A DNA stretch of 7,310 bases from Candidatus Hydrogenedentota bacterium (GTDB taxonomy: Bacteria > Hydrogenedentota > Hydrogenedentia > Hydrogenedentales > SLHB01), in contig JAPLKX010000656.1 in NCBI GenBank assembly GCA_026387845.1, positions 1-7,310 of the forward strand, in the 5' to 3' direction. The position numbers were made by a program, and so were the translations under genes. The notes beneath the pieces were generated by a model that was not told the DNA's origin, did not search any database, and saw only the letters and a program-made list of their open reading frames with translations. Below are positions 1 to 6,057 of the stretch, piece after piece; positions within the stretch are counted from its first letter, which is position 1; each line of letters opens with the position of its first letter.

Positions 1-1277
1 GCGGCGTAGAGGTTTCCCAGGGCGTAGCTGGGGAAATAGCCCATGGCGGCATGCGACCAATGGACGTCCTGGAGGCATCCGCGGGCGTCGTCGGGCACAT
101 TGATTGACAGGTACCTTTTTACTTTGGCGTTCCAGGCTTCGGGTATCTCGGCGACGTTCATTTTGCCTTCGATAAGCGCGGCTTCGAGTTCGAACCGCAG
201 GATGATATGGAGGTTGTAGGTGCACTCGTCGGCGTCGACGCGTATCAGCGAGGGCTCGACTCGGTTGACGACCCTGTACACCTGCTGGGCGGTCTGGTCG
301 TTGAGGTGGCCGGGAAACTGCTGCTGAAGCAGCGGCGTGTAGTGAATCCAGAAGGGTAGGCTGCGCCCGATGATGTTTTCCCACCCGCGCGATTGGGATT
401 CGTGCAGGCCGAGCGAGGGTGCGTTGGCCAGGGGCGTTCTCCGGTCCTTTTCAAGGAAGTTCTGCTCGTAGAGGGCATGGCCGAACTCGTGGATGGTGCT
501 GGCGAGCGCCTTGAACGGGTTTCGGGGGTCGATTCGGGTGGTGATCCGGACATCGGCGATGTCGATGGTGGTGGTAAACGGGTGGGGCGACTTGTCCTGT
601 CTCCCGGCTTCGAGGTTGAACCCGAGGTCTTTCAGGACAAGCATGGTGAAATCCCACTGGGCCTGTTCGTGCCAGTGCTGGTCGAGCCAGGCGTCGCAGG
701 GTTGCCTGCCGGTGTCGGCGATTTCCTTGACGAGATTGCTTTGCCGTGCGCCGAGATCGTTGAAGATCTCGCGGAGTTGTTCGGCGGTCATGCCCCGCTC
801 GAAATCCTCGAGGAGGGCGTTGTAGGGCGAGCCCTGGTACCCGAGGAGATCGGCTTTCTGCCGGAGCAGGTCGACCAGCCTTTCGAGGTGGGGGCGGAAC
901 ACGGGCCAGTCGGACTGCGCCCGGGCCTTTACCCACGCCTGGAACGCCCGGCTCTGTTCCTTGGCCAGTTCCTGCACAAAAGGTTCCGGCAGCTTACACG
1001 CCCGGTTATAGTCGTAGAGGGTCTCGGCGACGAGTAGGGCGTCGTCGGGGTCGATTTCGCCGACTTTATCGTGGAGTTTGTTGAGGATATCGCCGAGCGC
1101 GGGGTTTGTAAACTCCCGGTGGGCAATGGCGGAGACGGTGGCAATCTGGCTTGCCCGTGCGTCGCCGCCCCGAGGGGGCATATGGGTTTCCTGGTCCCAT
1201 TCGAGCAGGGCGAGTGCGGATCGAACGTCGGCAATCGCCGCGAGGATTTCGCGCAACTTCTCGATGTCAGTAGCCAT
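1..1277 (-). CDS. M32 family metallocarboxypeptidase (carboxypeptidase Taq type), C-terminus off the left edge
   Basis: This is a zinc carboxypeptidase expected to remove C-terminal residues from peptides in the cytoplasm. The 425 visible residues form one uninterrupted frame. Near the N-terminus is the family's WDQETHMPPRG segment. DVRITTR lies at about 242-248, the zinc-binding HEFGH at 263-267 followed by ALYEQ, and HESQSRGWEN, which carries the expected third zinc ligand (Glu293), from 292. VEPSLIRVDADECTYNLH and then LQDVHW and GYFPSYALGNLYA close the visible part. These blocks follow Thermus carboxypeptidase Taq in order and spacing. Family members are about 500 residues, so roughly 75-80 are missing past position 1. 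The ATG at 1277 is chosen because GGGAG (1284-1288) sits 6 nt upstream and the N-terminus matches the family length. HEFGH replaces the commoner HEMGH/HETGH, which keeps the HEXXH chemistry. It is monocistronic as far as visible, and divergent from the small plus-strand ORFs. Confidence 0.97.
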   Translation of the reverse strand, partial: MATDIEKLREILAAIADVRSALALLEWDQETHMPPRGGDARASQIATVSAIAHREFTNPALGDILNKLHDKVGEIDPDDALLVAETLYDYNRACKLPEPFVQELAKEQSRAFQAWVKARAQSDWPVFRPHLERLVDLLRQKADLLGYQGSPYNALLEDFERGMTAEQLREIFNDLGARQSNLVKEIADTGRQPCDAWLDQHWHEQAQWDFTMLVLKDLGFNLEAGRQDKSPHPFTTTIDIADVRITTRIDPRNPFKALASTIHEFGHALYEQNFLEKDRRTPLANAPSLGLHESQSRGWENIIGRSLPFWIHYTPLLQQQFPGHLNDQTAQQVYRVVNRVEPSLIRVDADECTYNLHIILRFELEAALIEGKMNVAEIPEAWNAKVKRYLSINVPDDARGCLQDVHWSHAAMGYFPSYALGNLYA

Positions 1278-1369
1278 TCAGTACTCCCGGTTCTGGGCGC
1301 CTCCGGGCGCCGGAGACGGCCCTCTATAGATGCCCGGCAGGCGGGCACCGCACCCTGTTGGGTTTTCAC
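1278..1369 (-). promoter_or_regulatory. Upstream region of the M32 gene with two GC-rich hairpins
   Basis: No gene is supported here. Two short hairpins are visible. TGCCCG (1331-1336) pairs with CGGGCA (1342-1347) around a 5-nt loop. CTCCGG (1301-1306) pairs with CCGGAG (1310-1315) around a 3-nt loop; an alternative GGCGCC/GGCGCC stem at 1296-1311 competes with the second one. If the M32 promoter lies beyond 1347, both would be in the mRNA leader. I could not identify a convincing minus-strand promoter. TATAGA-like sequence near 1324-1329 lacks a partner -35. Confidence 0.3.
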
Positions 1370-1398
1370 TTGATATTAACACGCGAATTAGGCATAAT
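1370..1398 (+). promoter_or_regulatory. Sigma70-type promoter for the small ORFs
   Basis: The -35 hexamer TTGATA (1370-1375) and -10 hexamer CATAAT (1393-1398) are separated by exactly 17 nt. Each is close to consensus (4/6 and 5/6 matches). Transcription would start near 1405, giving a leader of about 40 nt before the ATG at 1446. In a GC-rich window a pair this good, at optimal spacing and pointing at an ORF with a good ribosome binding site, is unlikely to be accidental. It has not been shown experimentally. Confidence 0.6.
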
Positions 1399-1445
1399 AC
1401 GCCCAGTGGGAACAACACAACTGGAAACTAGCGAGGGAGAAAATC

Positions 1446-1556
1446 ATGAAAGAGTTTTTTGTAGCAGATCTGGCCACCGCGATTGCTGATTTCTTCTTGA
1501 ATGTTGCGAGCACAATCGCCAATTTCTTCATTGACCTGGTAAACGGCCTTTTCTAA
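1446..1556 (+). CDS. Putative 36-residue hydrophobic, acidic amphipathic peptide
   Basis: I do not recognise this ORF. It runs ATG to TAA with AGGGAG (1434-1439) 6 nt upstream and a well-formed promoter before it. The product starts MKEFFVADLATAIADFF and ends FFIDLVNGLF. It has one Lys and four acidic residues, no Cys, no Pro, and a predicted helical character. Three FF pairs occur at residues 4-5, 16-17 and 27-28. The segments IADFFLN (13-19) and IANFFID (24-30) are an 11-residue offset repeat, which equals three helical turns. There is no signal peptide with a cleavage site; the whole chain could lie on or in a membrane. It is followed by a terminator hairpin and then by a second small ORF of similar composition. 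It could be a real microprotein, a leader peptide controlling the downstream ORF, or a chance ORF. The clean promoter, RBS and terminator favour expression. Confidence 0.62.
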   Translation: MKEFFVADLATAIADFFLNVASTIANFFIDLVNGLF

Positions 1557-1587
1557 GACAAAAACCGGTCAAAACCATTCCCCACGT

Positions 1588-1640
1588 GCCACCCACCGCG
1601 TAAGTTGTATCCCGCGGGCAAGGGTGGCTTTTTATATTTT
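1588..1640 (+). terminator. Rho-independent terminator, possibly an attenuator between the small ORFs
   Basis: GCCACCC (1588-1594) pairs with GGGTGGC (1622-1628), followed directly by TTTTT and an AT-rich run to 1640. Inside the loop, CCGCG (1596-1600) pairs with CGCGG (1613-1617), which extends the stem. It begins 31 nt after the stop of the first small ORF and ends about 26 nt before the start of the second. I see no clear promoter of its own for the second ORF, so this hairpin may either end the first transcript or let a fraction read through. Confidence 0.72.
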
Positions 1641-1666
1641 GTTCGGATCAATGGAGGTAAGAGGAC

Positions 1667-1759
1667 ATGTTTACGTTGATCGAGTTGATCGAGGACGTCT
1701 TTCACTTCATCGTGGCGCTGCTGATCGACTTGTTCAGTTTTGAACTGGTGTTTGGCTGA
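1667..1759 (+). CDS. Putative 30-residue hydrophobic, strongly acidic peptide
   Basis: I do not recognise this ORF. It runs ATG to TGA. GGAGG (1653-1657) lies 9 nt upstream, with a second purine stretch (AGAGGA) closer in. The product starts MFTLIELIEDVFHF and ends with SFELVFG. It has five acidic residues, no Lys or Arg, one His, and about two thirds large hydrophobic residues, so it is unlike a cationic antimicrobial peptide. ALLIDLFSF near residues 17-25 resembles the FFIDLVNGLF end of the upstream 36-residue ORF, which suggests the two belong together. It lies beyond the terminator of the first ORF and would need read-through or an unseen promoter. An alternative ATG at 1651 is in another frame and gives an arginine-rich product with no family resemblance. 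Confidence 0.55.
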   Translation: MFTLIELIEDVFHFIVALLIDLFSFELVFG

Positions 1760-1782
1760 AGGGGGTTGAGAGAAGCAACGAC

Positions 1783-1803
1783 GGCAGGTCTTGTCGATCT
1801 GCC
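1783..1803. other. Hairpin between convergent gene ends
   Basis: GGCAGGTC (1783-1790) pairs with GATCTGCC (1796-1803) around a 5-nt loop, with one G-U pair. It lies between the second small ORF (stop at 1759) and the end of the minus-strand operon (stop at 1832-1834). No T tract follows on either strand, so it is at best an imperfect bidirectional terminator or a 3'-end stabiliser. Confidence 0.3.
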
Positions 1804-1831
1804 CTTCGCCCTTCGCATTAAGCACTGATTT

Positions 1832-2449
1832 TTAGAACCGGATTTCGAAGCCGACGCAGAGGTGGGGTTCGAGGGGGAGTTTTTGGATGATGTCGTATTT
1901 CTGTTTTACGAGCGGCCATTCGTCCGGCATACAGGCGCAATAGACGTACTCGACGCCGACCCGGTCCTCCATGAGCAGGCTGGAAATCTGGGGCGTAGGT
2001 TTGATTCTGAACCGGTAATGCCGGCCGATTTCTTTCATTTTGAGCCTGCGGTAAAACCGCTGGGCGGTCCTGTCCTGCGACCAGTATTCAAGCCGGTGGA
2101 AACCCTTGCCCGCGGCGTCTTCGGCGGCGGCGTCAACGAGCATTTTTCCGATACCGAGCCCTTTGCACTCGGGCAGCCGGCCCAGTTCGAGGACGTACCC
2201 GCCGCGCGAGTCTTTCAAGAAGCAGAGTTCGCCGGGCGTATTGTCATACTGGACATCCGTGAGGCCGACGATCCGGCTTTCACCATTTTCGTGAGCGACG
2301 GCGACCAGGCGCGTTGAGGTGTGGCCTTCGTATTCGGGCCGTTCCTGGATGGTGTAATTCCACGCGTGGGACAGGCTGAGGATAACGGCGTGGACGCGCA
2401 TCCACTCGTCCCGGTCTTCGCTGCGGTAGTCCCTGATTTCAATGTTCAC
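1832..2449 (-). CDS. GNAT family N-acetyltransferase
   Basis: This 205-residue protein should transfer an acyl group from acetyl-CoA to an amine; the substrate is unknown. The GNAT core is visible. It begins with NIEIRDYRSEDRDEW (strand 1/helix 1), then VAHENGESRIVGLTDV (strands 2-3). VLELGRLPECKGLGIGKML at about 87-104 is motif A with the acyl-CoA pyrophosphate loop KGLGIG. TAQRFYRRLKMKEIGRHYRF at 128-147 is motif B. The last 55 or so residues go beyond the usual core. The start is the GTG at 2449, because GGGGAGA (2456-2462) is 6 nt upstream and the fold begins there. An upstream in-frame ATG at 2590 would add 47 unrelated residues inside the glycosyltransferase gene. The start overlaps the preceding stop by 11 nt, so it is probably translationally coupled as the last gene of the operon. 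Confidence 0.92.
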   Translation of the reverse strand: MNIEIRDYRSEDRDEWMRVHAVILSLSHAWNYTIQERPEYEGHTSTRLVAVAHENGESRIVGLTDVQYDNTPGELCFLKDSRGGYVLELGRLPECKGLGIGKMLVDAAAEDAAGKGFHRLEYWSQDRTAQRFYRRLKMKEIGRHYRFRIKPTPQISSLLMEDRVGVEYVYCACMPDEWPLVKQKYDIIQKLPLEPHLCVGFEIRF

Positions 2450-3506
2450 GGCGGGTCTCCCCGTTTTCGAGCAGGCCGGCGACTTCATCGAGTTTTCCCA
2501 AGGCGGTGGCGGCGTCTCGTAGGTTGTCTCGCGCCTCGGCGTAATCCGGCTTGAGCTTAAGCGCGGCTTTGAAATAGGAAAGGGCGGCATCGCGCATGTT
2601 CAAATGCCAGAGCACCGCGCCGACGTCGTTATGGTTTTGGGCATCGAGCGGGTACGCGCTGATGGCTTGCTCGTAGAGGTTGGCGGCGCCCACGAGGTCG
2701 CCGCGGCGCGCAGAACTCCGCGCGCGTCTCGCCAGCCGCCGCGATTTCATGGCCGCTTCCGAGTCGGGGCAGGCCTTGCGCCACTTGTCGAGGAACCTGC
2801 GCTCGTTGGCATCGAGCAGGTTGCGCCATTTTTCGTCAGTGACGCCCATGCCGGCGAACGTCCGGCTGCCGTAATGGAAGACAAACGTGTCGAGCGCGAT
2901 GCAAACCCGGTACCCGGCGCAAATTGCCCGCATGCAGTAATCATCGTCTTCGTAGTTGCCAATCCCGAACGATTCGTCGAACAGGCCTATTTTCTCTCGG
3001 ACTTCTTTGCGGATCATCATGCAAAATCCAACCAGCTTGGGCACATCCCGGACACGGCCCCGCTCGGTTTCGGCCAGTTGTTTGGAGTAGGCCTCGACGC
3101 CGTCCATCGAGTCGAAGGTGAGGTTGGGGATGCACTGTGCGCCCGCGGCGTAGTTGGTCATCGGCCCGATCAGGCCGATATCGGAGCCGGATTCGAGCCC
3201 CGCCGTCAGCCGGTCGAGCCAGCCCGTGGGCGTCAGGGTGTCGCTGTTGAGGAGGACGACGTGGCCCTCGGCGCGTTCGATGCCGAGGTTGACGCCGCCG
3301 GCAAACCCCTTGTTCTCTCCGGCGTGGACGATCGTGGCGCCGGCCACGGAATCGAAATACTGGCCGACGCCGTCCGTCGAGCCGTTGTCGACGAGGATCA
3401 GTTTGTAAGGCGGGGTGGTTGTTCGCTGGAGCATCTCGACGCATTGGCGGGAGAACTCGAGTTGGTTGAACGCCGGAATGATTATGGAGACCGGCTCACC
3501 GCCCAT
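2439..3506 (-). CDS. GT2 family glycosyltransferase with C-terminal TPR repeats
   Basis: This 355-residue, presumably cytoplasmic enzyme should transfer a sugar from a nucleotide donor to an unknown acceptor. Residues 5-210 form a GT-A domain. SIIIPAFNQ comes at 7-15, VDNGSTD at 39-45 and NKGFAGGVNLGI at 65-76. LLNSDT (85-90) stands in for the metal-binding DxD, and ED in GNYEDDDYC (183-191) is the likely catalytic acidic motif. This is the rhamnosyltransferase-like branch of GT2. Residues 254-335 carry two TPR-like units (RRGDLVGAANLYEQAISAYP, then DAALSYFKAALKLKPDYAEA). There is no membrane segment. The ATG at 3506 overlaps the end of the formyltransferase gene by 11 nt. Its own ribosome binding site is weak, which fits translational coupling. 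The TPRs may recruit a partner protein or acceptor (inference). Confidence 0.94.
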   Translation of the reverse strand: MGGEPVSIIIPAFNQLEFSRQCVEMLQRTTTPPYKLILVDNGSTDGVGQYFDSVAGATIVHAGENKGFAGGVNLGIERAEGHVVLLNSDTLTPTGWLDRLTAGLESGSDIGLIGPMTNYAAGAQCIPNLTFDSMDGVEAYSKQLAETERGRVRDVPKLVGFCMMIRKEVREKIGLFDESFGIGNYEDDDYCMRAICAGYRVCIALDTFVFHYGSRTFAGMGVTDEKWRNLLDANERRFLDKWRKACPDSEAAMKSRRLARRARSSARRGDLVGAANLYEQAISAYPLDAQNHNDVGAVLWHLNMRDAALSYFKAALKLKPDYAEARDNLRDAATALGKLDEVAGLLENGETRREH

Positions 3507-4452
3507 CGGGGTTCAGCCTGTCGCCGGCGTGCAGGATTTGCCAGGGGGCCGGCCACATCCAGGGCACGCGAGTCCGGCCAATCGCGGAAACGATCGTGCA
3601 TGAGCCGTCGGCGAGGGCTACCTTTGGCCTCGGGTCGACGGCGAGCACCGTCCCGGGTTCGGGGTCGACGGGCTCTTTCTTGAAAATGCCGCGGATTAGA
3701 TAGACCGTGTTTCCGCGCCACATGAACCACGGGGTAAAAAAGGGCCTGCCCGCCCGCATCAGCCGATTGTAGTCGTCGGCGGTCCGAGTCCAGTCGATTT
3801 TGTAATCGTCCCGGCTGAGCTTTTGGTCGTAGGTGGCTTTGGAGTCGTCCTGGGGAGTAGCGAGCACGCCTTTTTTCTGGATCTTGTCCATGACTTCGAC
3901 GACGTGCTCGCCGGCGACGTCGCACCCCCTGCGGTATATGGAGAAGGCGGTGTCAGCGTCCTCGACGGGAAACGGGAACTGAGCCAGGATGTCGCCGGTG
4001 TCGATTCCCTCGTCAATCAGGTGGAACGTGAGCCCGGTTTCGGTCTCTTTCTGTAGGATAACGGCGGAGAACGGGTTGGGTCCTCTGTGCCTGGGGAGCA
4101 GGGAGGTGTGTGCGTTGACGCAGGCGACCCGCGGCAGGTCGAGTACGGGTTTCTTCAGGATGATGCCAAACCCGCCCACGAGGAGGATGTCGGGTTCGAG
4201 CCGTCGCAGGGGCTCGAGTTCGGCGTCGTTCATCTTGTTGATCCAGATGGTGGGCATGCCCTTGCGATAGGCGAGGCCGTTGAGCGTGCTTTCAAAGGCG
4301 AACGTGCTGGTGGCGAGCCGGACCATGGCCCGTTTCCAGCCGTGCACGGCGCGGCCGTTCTGGACCAGCGCAACGACCTGGTGCTGCGATTCGAGCAACG
4401 CCTTCATCATGTTGAATGCCAGGCTGCCGTTGCCGGCGATGGCGATGCGCAT
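3496..4452 (-). CDS. Formyltransferase of the methionyl-tRNA / amino-sugar N-formyltransferase fold
   Basis: This 318-residue enzyme should move a formyl group from 10-formyltetrahydrofolate to an amine. VNAHTSLLPRHRGPNPF at 112-128 is the family signature, with Asn113 and His115 as expected catalytic residues. EGIDTGDIL at 148-156 supplies Asp151. The spacing matches E. coli Fmt (Asn109, His111, Asp147). The C-terminal part, including LSRDDYKIDWTRTADDYNRLMRA at about 212-234, resembles the Fmt C-terminal domain. However, the N-terminus (IAIAGNGSLAFNMMKALL) does not follow the usual Fmt GTPEFA start, and no def gene is adjacent. With a glycosyltransferase and acetyltransferase in the operon, an amino-sugar or small-molecule N-formyltransferase seems more likely than the housekeeping tRNA enzyme (inference). 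GGAGG (4461-4465), inside the last codons of the upstream gene, lies 8 nt before the ATG. The gap to that gene's stop is 3 nt. Confidence 0.92.
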   Translation of the reverse strand: MRIAIAGNGSLAFNMMKALLESQHQVVALVQNGRAVHGWKRAMVRLATSTFAFESTLNGLAYRKGMPTIWINKMNDAELEPLRRLEPDILLVGGFGIILKKPVLDLPRVACVNAHTSLLPRHRGPNPFSAVILQKETETGLTFHLIDEGIDTGDILAQFPFPVEDADTAFSIYRRGCDVAGEHVVEVMDKIQKKGVLATPQDDSKATYDQKLSRDDYKIDWTRTADDYNRLMRAGRPFFTPWFMWRGNTVYLIRGIFKKEPVDPEPGTVLAVDPRPKVALADGSCTIVSAIGRTRVPWMWPAPWQILHAGDRLNPDGR

Positions 4453-4455
4453 CGC

Positions 4456-6057
4456 CTAATCCTCCATGAATTCGCGGTACCACGCGAAGAACATCAGGAG
4501 GGACCAGAACTGGCGGCGCCGGTAAATGTTGTGCGTCCACCCCGACAGGATCTGCGAGACAAACGACCACCGGAACATCGCCGACTCCTCGATACGCTCG
4601 CGGGTGAGGATCTGGCGCGCCGCCTGCTCGATCACGCGCAGCGATGGGCCGCTCTGCGGCACCCGGAAACCCCGGCGCGCACGAAGCCGGATCCGGCCCG
4701 GCAACCGGCCTTTCATGGCCAGGCGGAGCAGCGGCTTGCTCTGCATTCCGTACTTGACCTTCGGTGGAAGCGCCACGGCGAACTGGACGAGATCGTCGTC
4801 GAGGTAGGGGAATTCGAGTTCGAGCCCGTGGGCTGACATCAGCCGGTCGCATTCGGTGAGGAGCAGGTCGGGCAAACCCAGGTGGAGGTCGAGCGCAAGG
4901 AGGTTTTCGACGGCGTTTTCATGGTTGAAGTGCGGCGCGATGACTTCGGCGACGGTGGGCCGGTCTTTGATGGCCTCGCGCATGGGGCCGGTGTAGATTT
5001 CGTGGCGCTCCGCCTTGTCGAACACGGAGGCCAGCGAGAGGTACGCCCGCACGTTGTCGCGTATCAGCGACAGATACCGGCCGCCACGCCGCACGAAGGC
5101 GTTGGGCGGCAGCGACGGCAGGATGGCCGTGAGCAGGTTGACCGGCACGAGGTTGCGGGTGGTTCGTGCCTGCTGGAGCATGCGGTACCGGGGGTAGCCG
5201 GCGAGGATTTCATCGGCGCCGTGTGCGCTGATGATGCCGGCGGGAGCCGGGGTTTGCGGCGCGCCGGAATCCATCGCGGCGACGGCCTGCTCGGCAATCA
5301 TCCAGAGCGGCAGGACGCCCGCGTCGCCGATGGGCTCATCGAGGTGGTACGCGGCCTTTGCGAACATGGATTCGGACACGCGCGGGGCCTTCACGGTTTT
5401 CAGATCGATCTTCAGCAGCCGCGCCGATTCCTTGGCCCGCCATGCTTCATCCTGCCAGGCCGATTTCAACGTGACAAACACCGCGTCCGCACCTGGTAAC
5501 TGCGCGTAGGATGTCTCGGATACGCGCTCGCGCGACCAGACGACCGCATGCCCCGGCGTGACCCGCCGCACATTTTCAATGATGGTGGAGGGCCCGGGGA
5601 CACAGCGCAGGGCGAGATAATGATCTACACTGGCAAAGTTGATCTGCCGCTCGACATACCCCGAAGCCAGCAGCGCTTTGAGTTCGCTCGCAAACAGCAG
5701 CCGGCCGCCGTCCGCATAATAGTAAAGCGGCTTGATGCCGAGCCGGTCCCGGATCAGCCACCACTCGCCGCGCATGCGCACCACCGCCGCATAGGCGCCG
5801 TTGAGCCGGAGCGACGCGGGCTTTCTGGCTGCCAGGCACAGTGCGCGCAACCCGGCGGGGCCGAGGTCCTCGCCATTTTCAGAGCGGGGAAAGCCATCGA
5901 TGAGGCAGGGTTCTTCGTCTAGCGGGTGCGACGCGGCGACGGTGAATCCCTGGCCGTCGACGACGTACGCGGCCTGGCCGCGGTGCGCCATGGCCGTCGC
6001 CATTTCGCGTACGGCTGCCGGGTCGCTTTTTCCAAGAATGCCGCAGATGCTGTTCAC
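4456..6057 (-). CDS. Asparagine-synthase-like protein lacking the SGGxDS ATP-pyrophosphatase loop
   Basis: This 533-residue relative of glutamine-hydrolysing asparagine synthetase (AsnB) has a class II glutaminase-like domain. It has SICGILG with Cys5, AHRG at 24-27, IRDRLGIKPLYY at 102-113 and FASELKALL at 122-130. A synthase-like domain follows: AHGADEILAGYPRY at 278-291, TECDRLMSAHGLELEFPYLD at 401-420, and RRGFRVP at 461-467. Two normal features are absent. The glutaminase FNGEIYN block is shortened to LIDGF (52-56). The SGGLDSS P-loop that binds ATP is missing: SRERVSETSYAQL runs straight into VFVTLKSAWQDEAWRAKESA, which aligns with the strand after the loop. About 70-90 residues appear deleted in frame. 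Normal amide synthesis is therefore doubtful. The start is the GTG at 6057, directly abutting the Dtd stop codon; the SD (AAAAGG) is weak. Cys5 would need removal of four residues to become the N-terminal nucleophile. Confidence 0.88.
   Translation of the reverse strand: MNSICGILGKSDPAAVREMATAMAHRGQAAYVVDGQGFTVAASHPLDEEPCLIDGFPRSENGEDLGPAGLRALCLAARKPASLRLNGAYAAVVRMRGEWWLIRDRLGIKPLYYYADGGRLLFASELKALLASGYVERQINFASVDHYLALRCVPGPSTIIENVRRVTPGHAVVWSRERVSETSYAQLPGADAVFVTLKSAWQDEAWRAKESARLLKIDLKTVKAPRVSESMFAKAAYHLDEPIGDAGVLPLWMIAEQAVAAMDSGAPQTPAPAGIISAHGADEILAGYPRYRMLQQARTTRNLVPVNLLTAILPSLPPNAFVRRGGRYLSLIRDNVRAYLSLASVFDKAERHEIYTGPMREAIKDRPTVAEVIAPHFNHENAVENLLALDLHLGLPDLLLTECDRLMSAHGLELEFPYLDDDLVQFAVALPPKVKYGMQSKPLLRLAMKGRLPGRIRLRARRGFRVPQSGPSLRVIEQAARQILTRERIEESAMFRWSFVSQILSGWTHNIYRRRQFWSLLMFFAWYREFMED

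Noticed and set aside
393..1037. A plus-strand open frame (214 codons) opposite the M32 carboxypeptidase
   Set aside because: The minus-strand frame gives an unbroken M32 protein with HEFGH and all conserved blocks; this is its shadow.
1651..1746. Alternative ATG at 1651 giving an Arg-rich 31-residue peptide overlapping the second small ORF
   Set aside because: The GGAGG lies inside this ORF rather than before it, while it is at the correct distance for the ATG at 1667.
1553..1825. A minus-strand open frame (90 codons) covering the intergenic hairpin and the second small ORF
   Set aside because: It has no Shine-Dalgarno sequence, runs through the plus-strand terminator, ends in the first small ORF, and resembles no family.
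2450..2590. N-terminal extension of the GNAT protein from an ATG at 2590
   Set aside because: The added 47 residues are Pro/Ser/Arg-rich and lie in the glycosyltransferase gene in another frame. A GTG with a good ribosome binding site sits exactly where the acetyltransferase fold begins.
2604..3683. A long plus-strand open frame (359 codons) opposite the glycosyltransferase and formyltransferase genes
   Set aside because: It is antisense to two clearly recognised genes and has no family motifs. Its low-complexity Arg/Ala/Val-rich composition is what GC-rich codon bias gives on the opposite strand.
4087..4836. A plus-strand open frame (249 codons) across the formyltransferase and asparagine-synthase-like genes
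   Set aside because: It is antisense to two real genes, has no recognisable motif and no upstream gene context.
4456..6057. The missing P-loop explained by a frameshift in the asparagine-synthase-like gene
   Set aside because: Family-matching residues occur in the same frame on both sides of the gap, with no displaced SGGxDS seen in the other frames nearby. The loss looks like an in-frame absence; only an assembly deletion remains possible.
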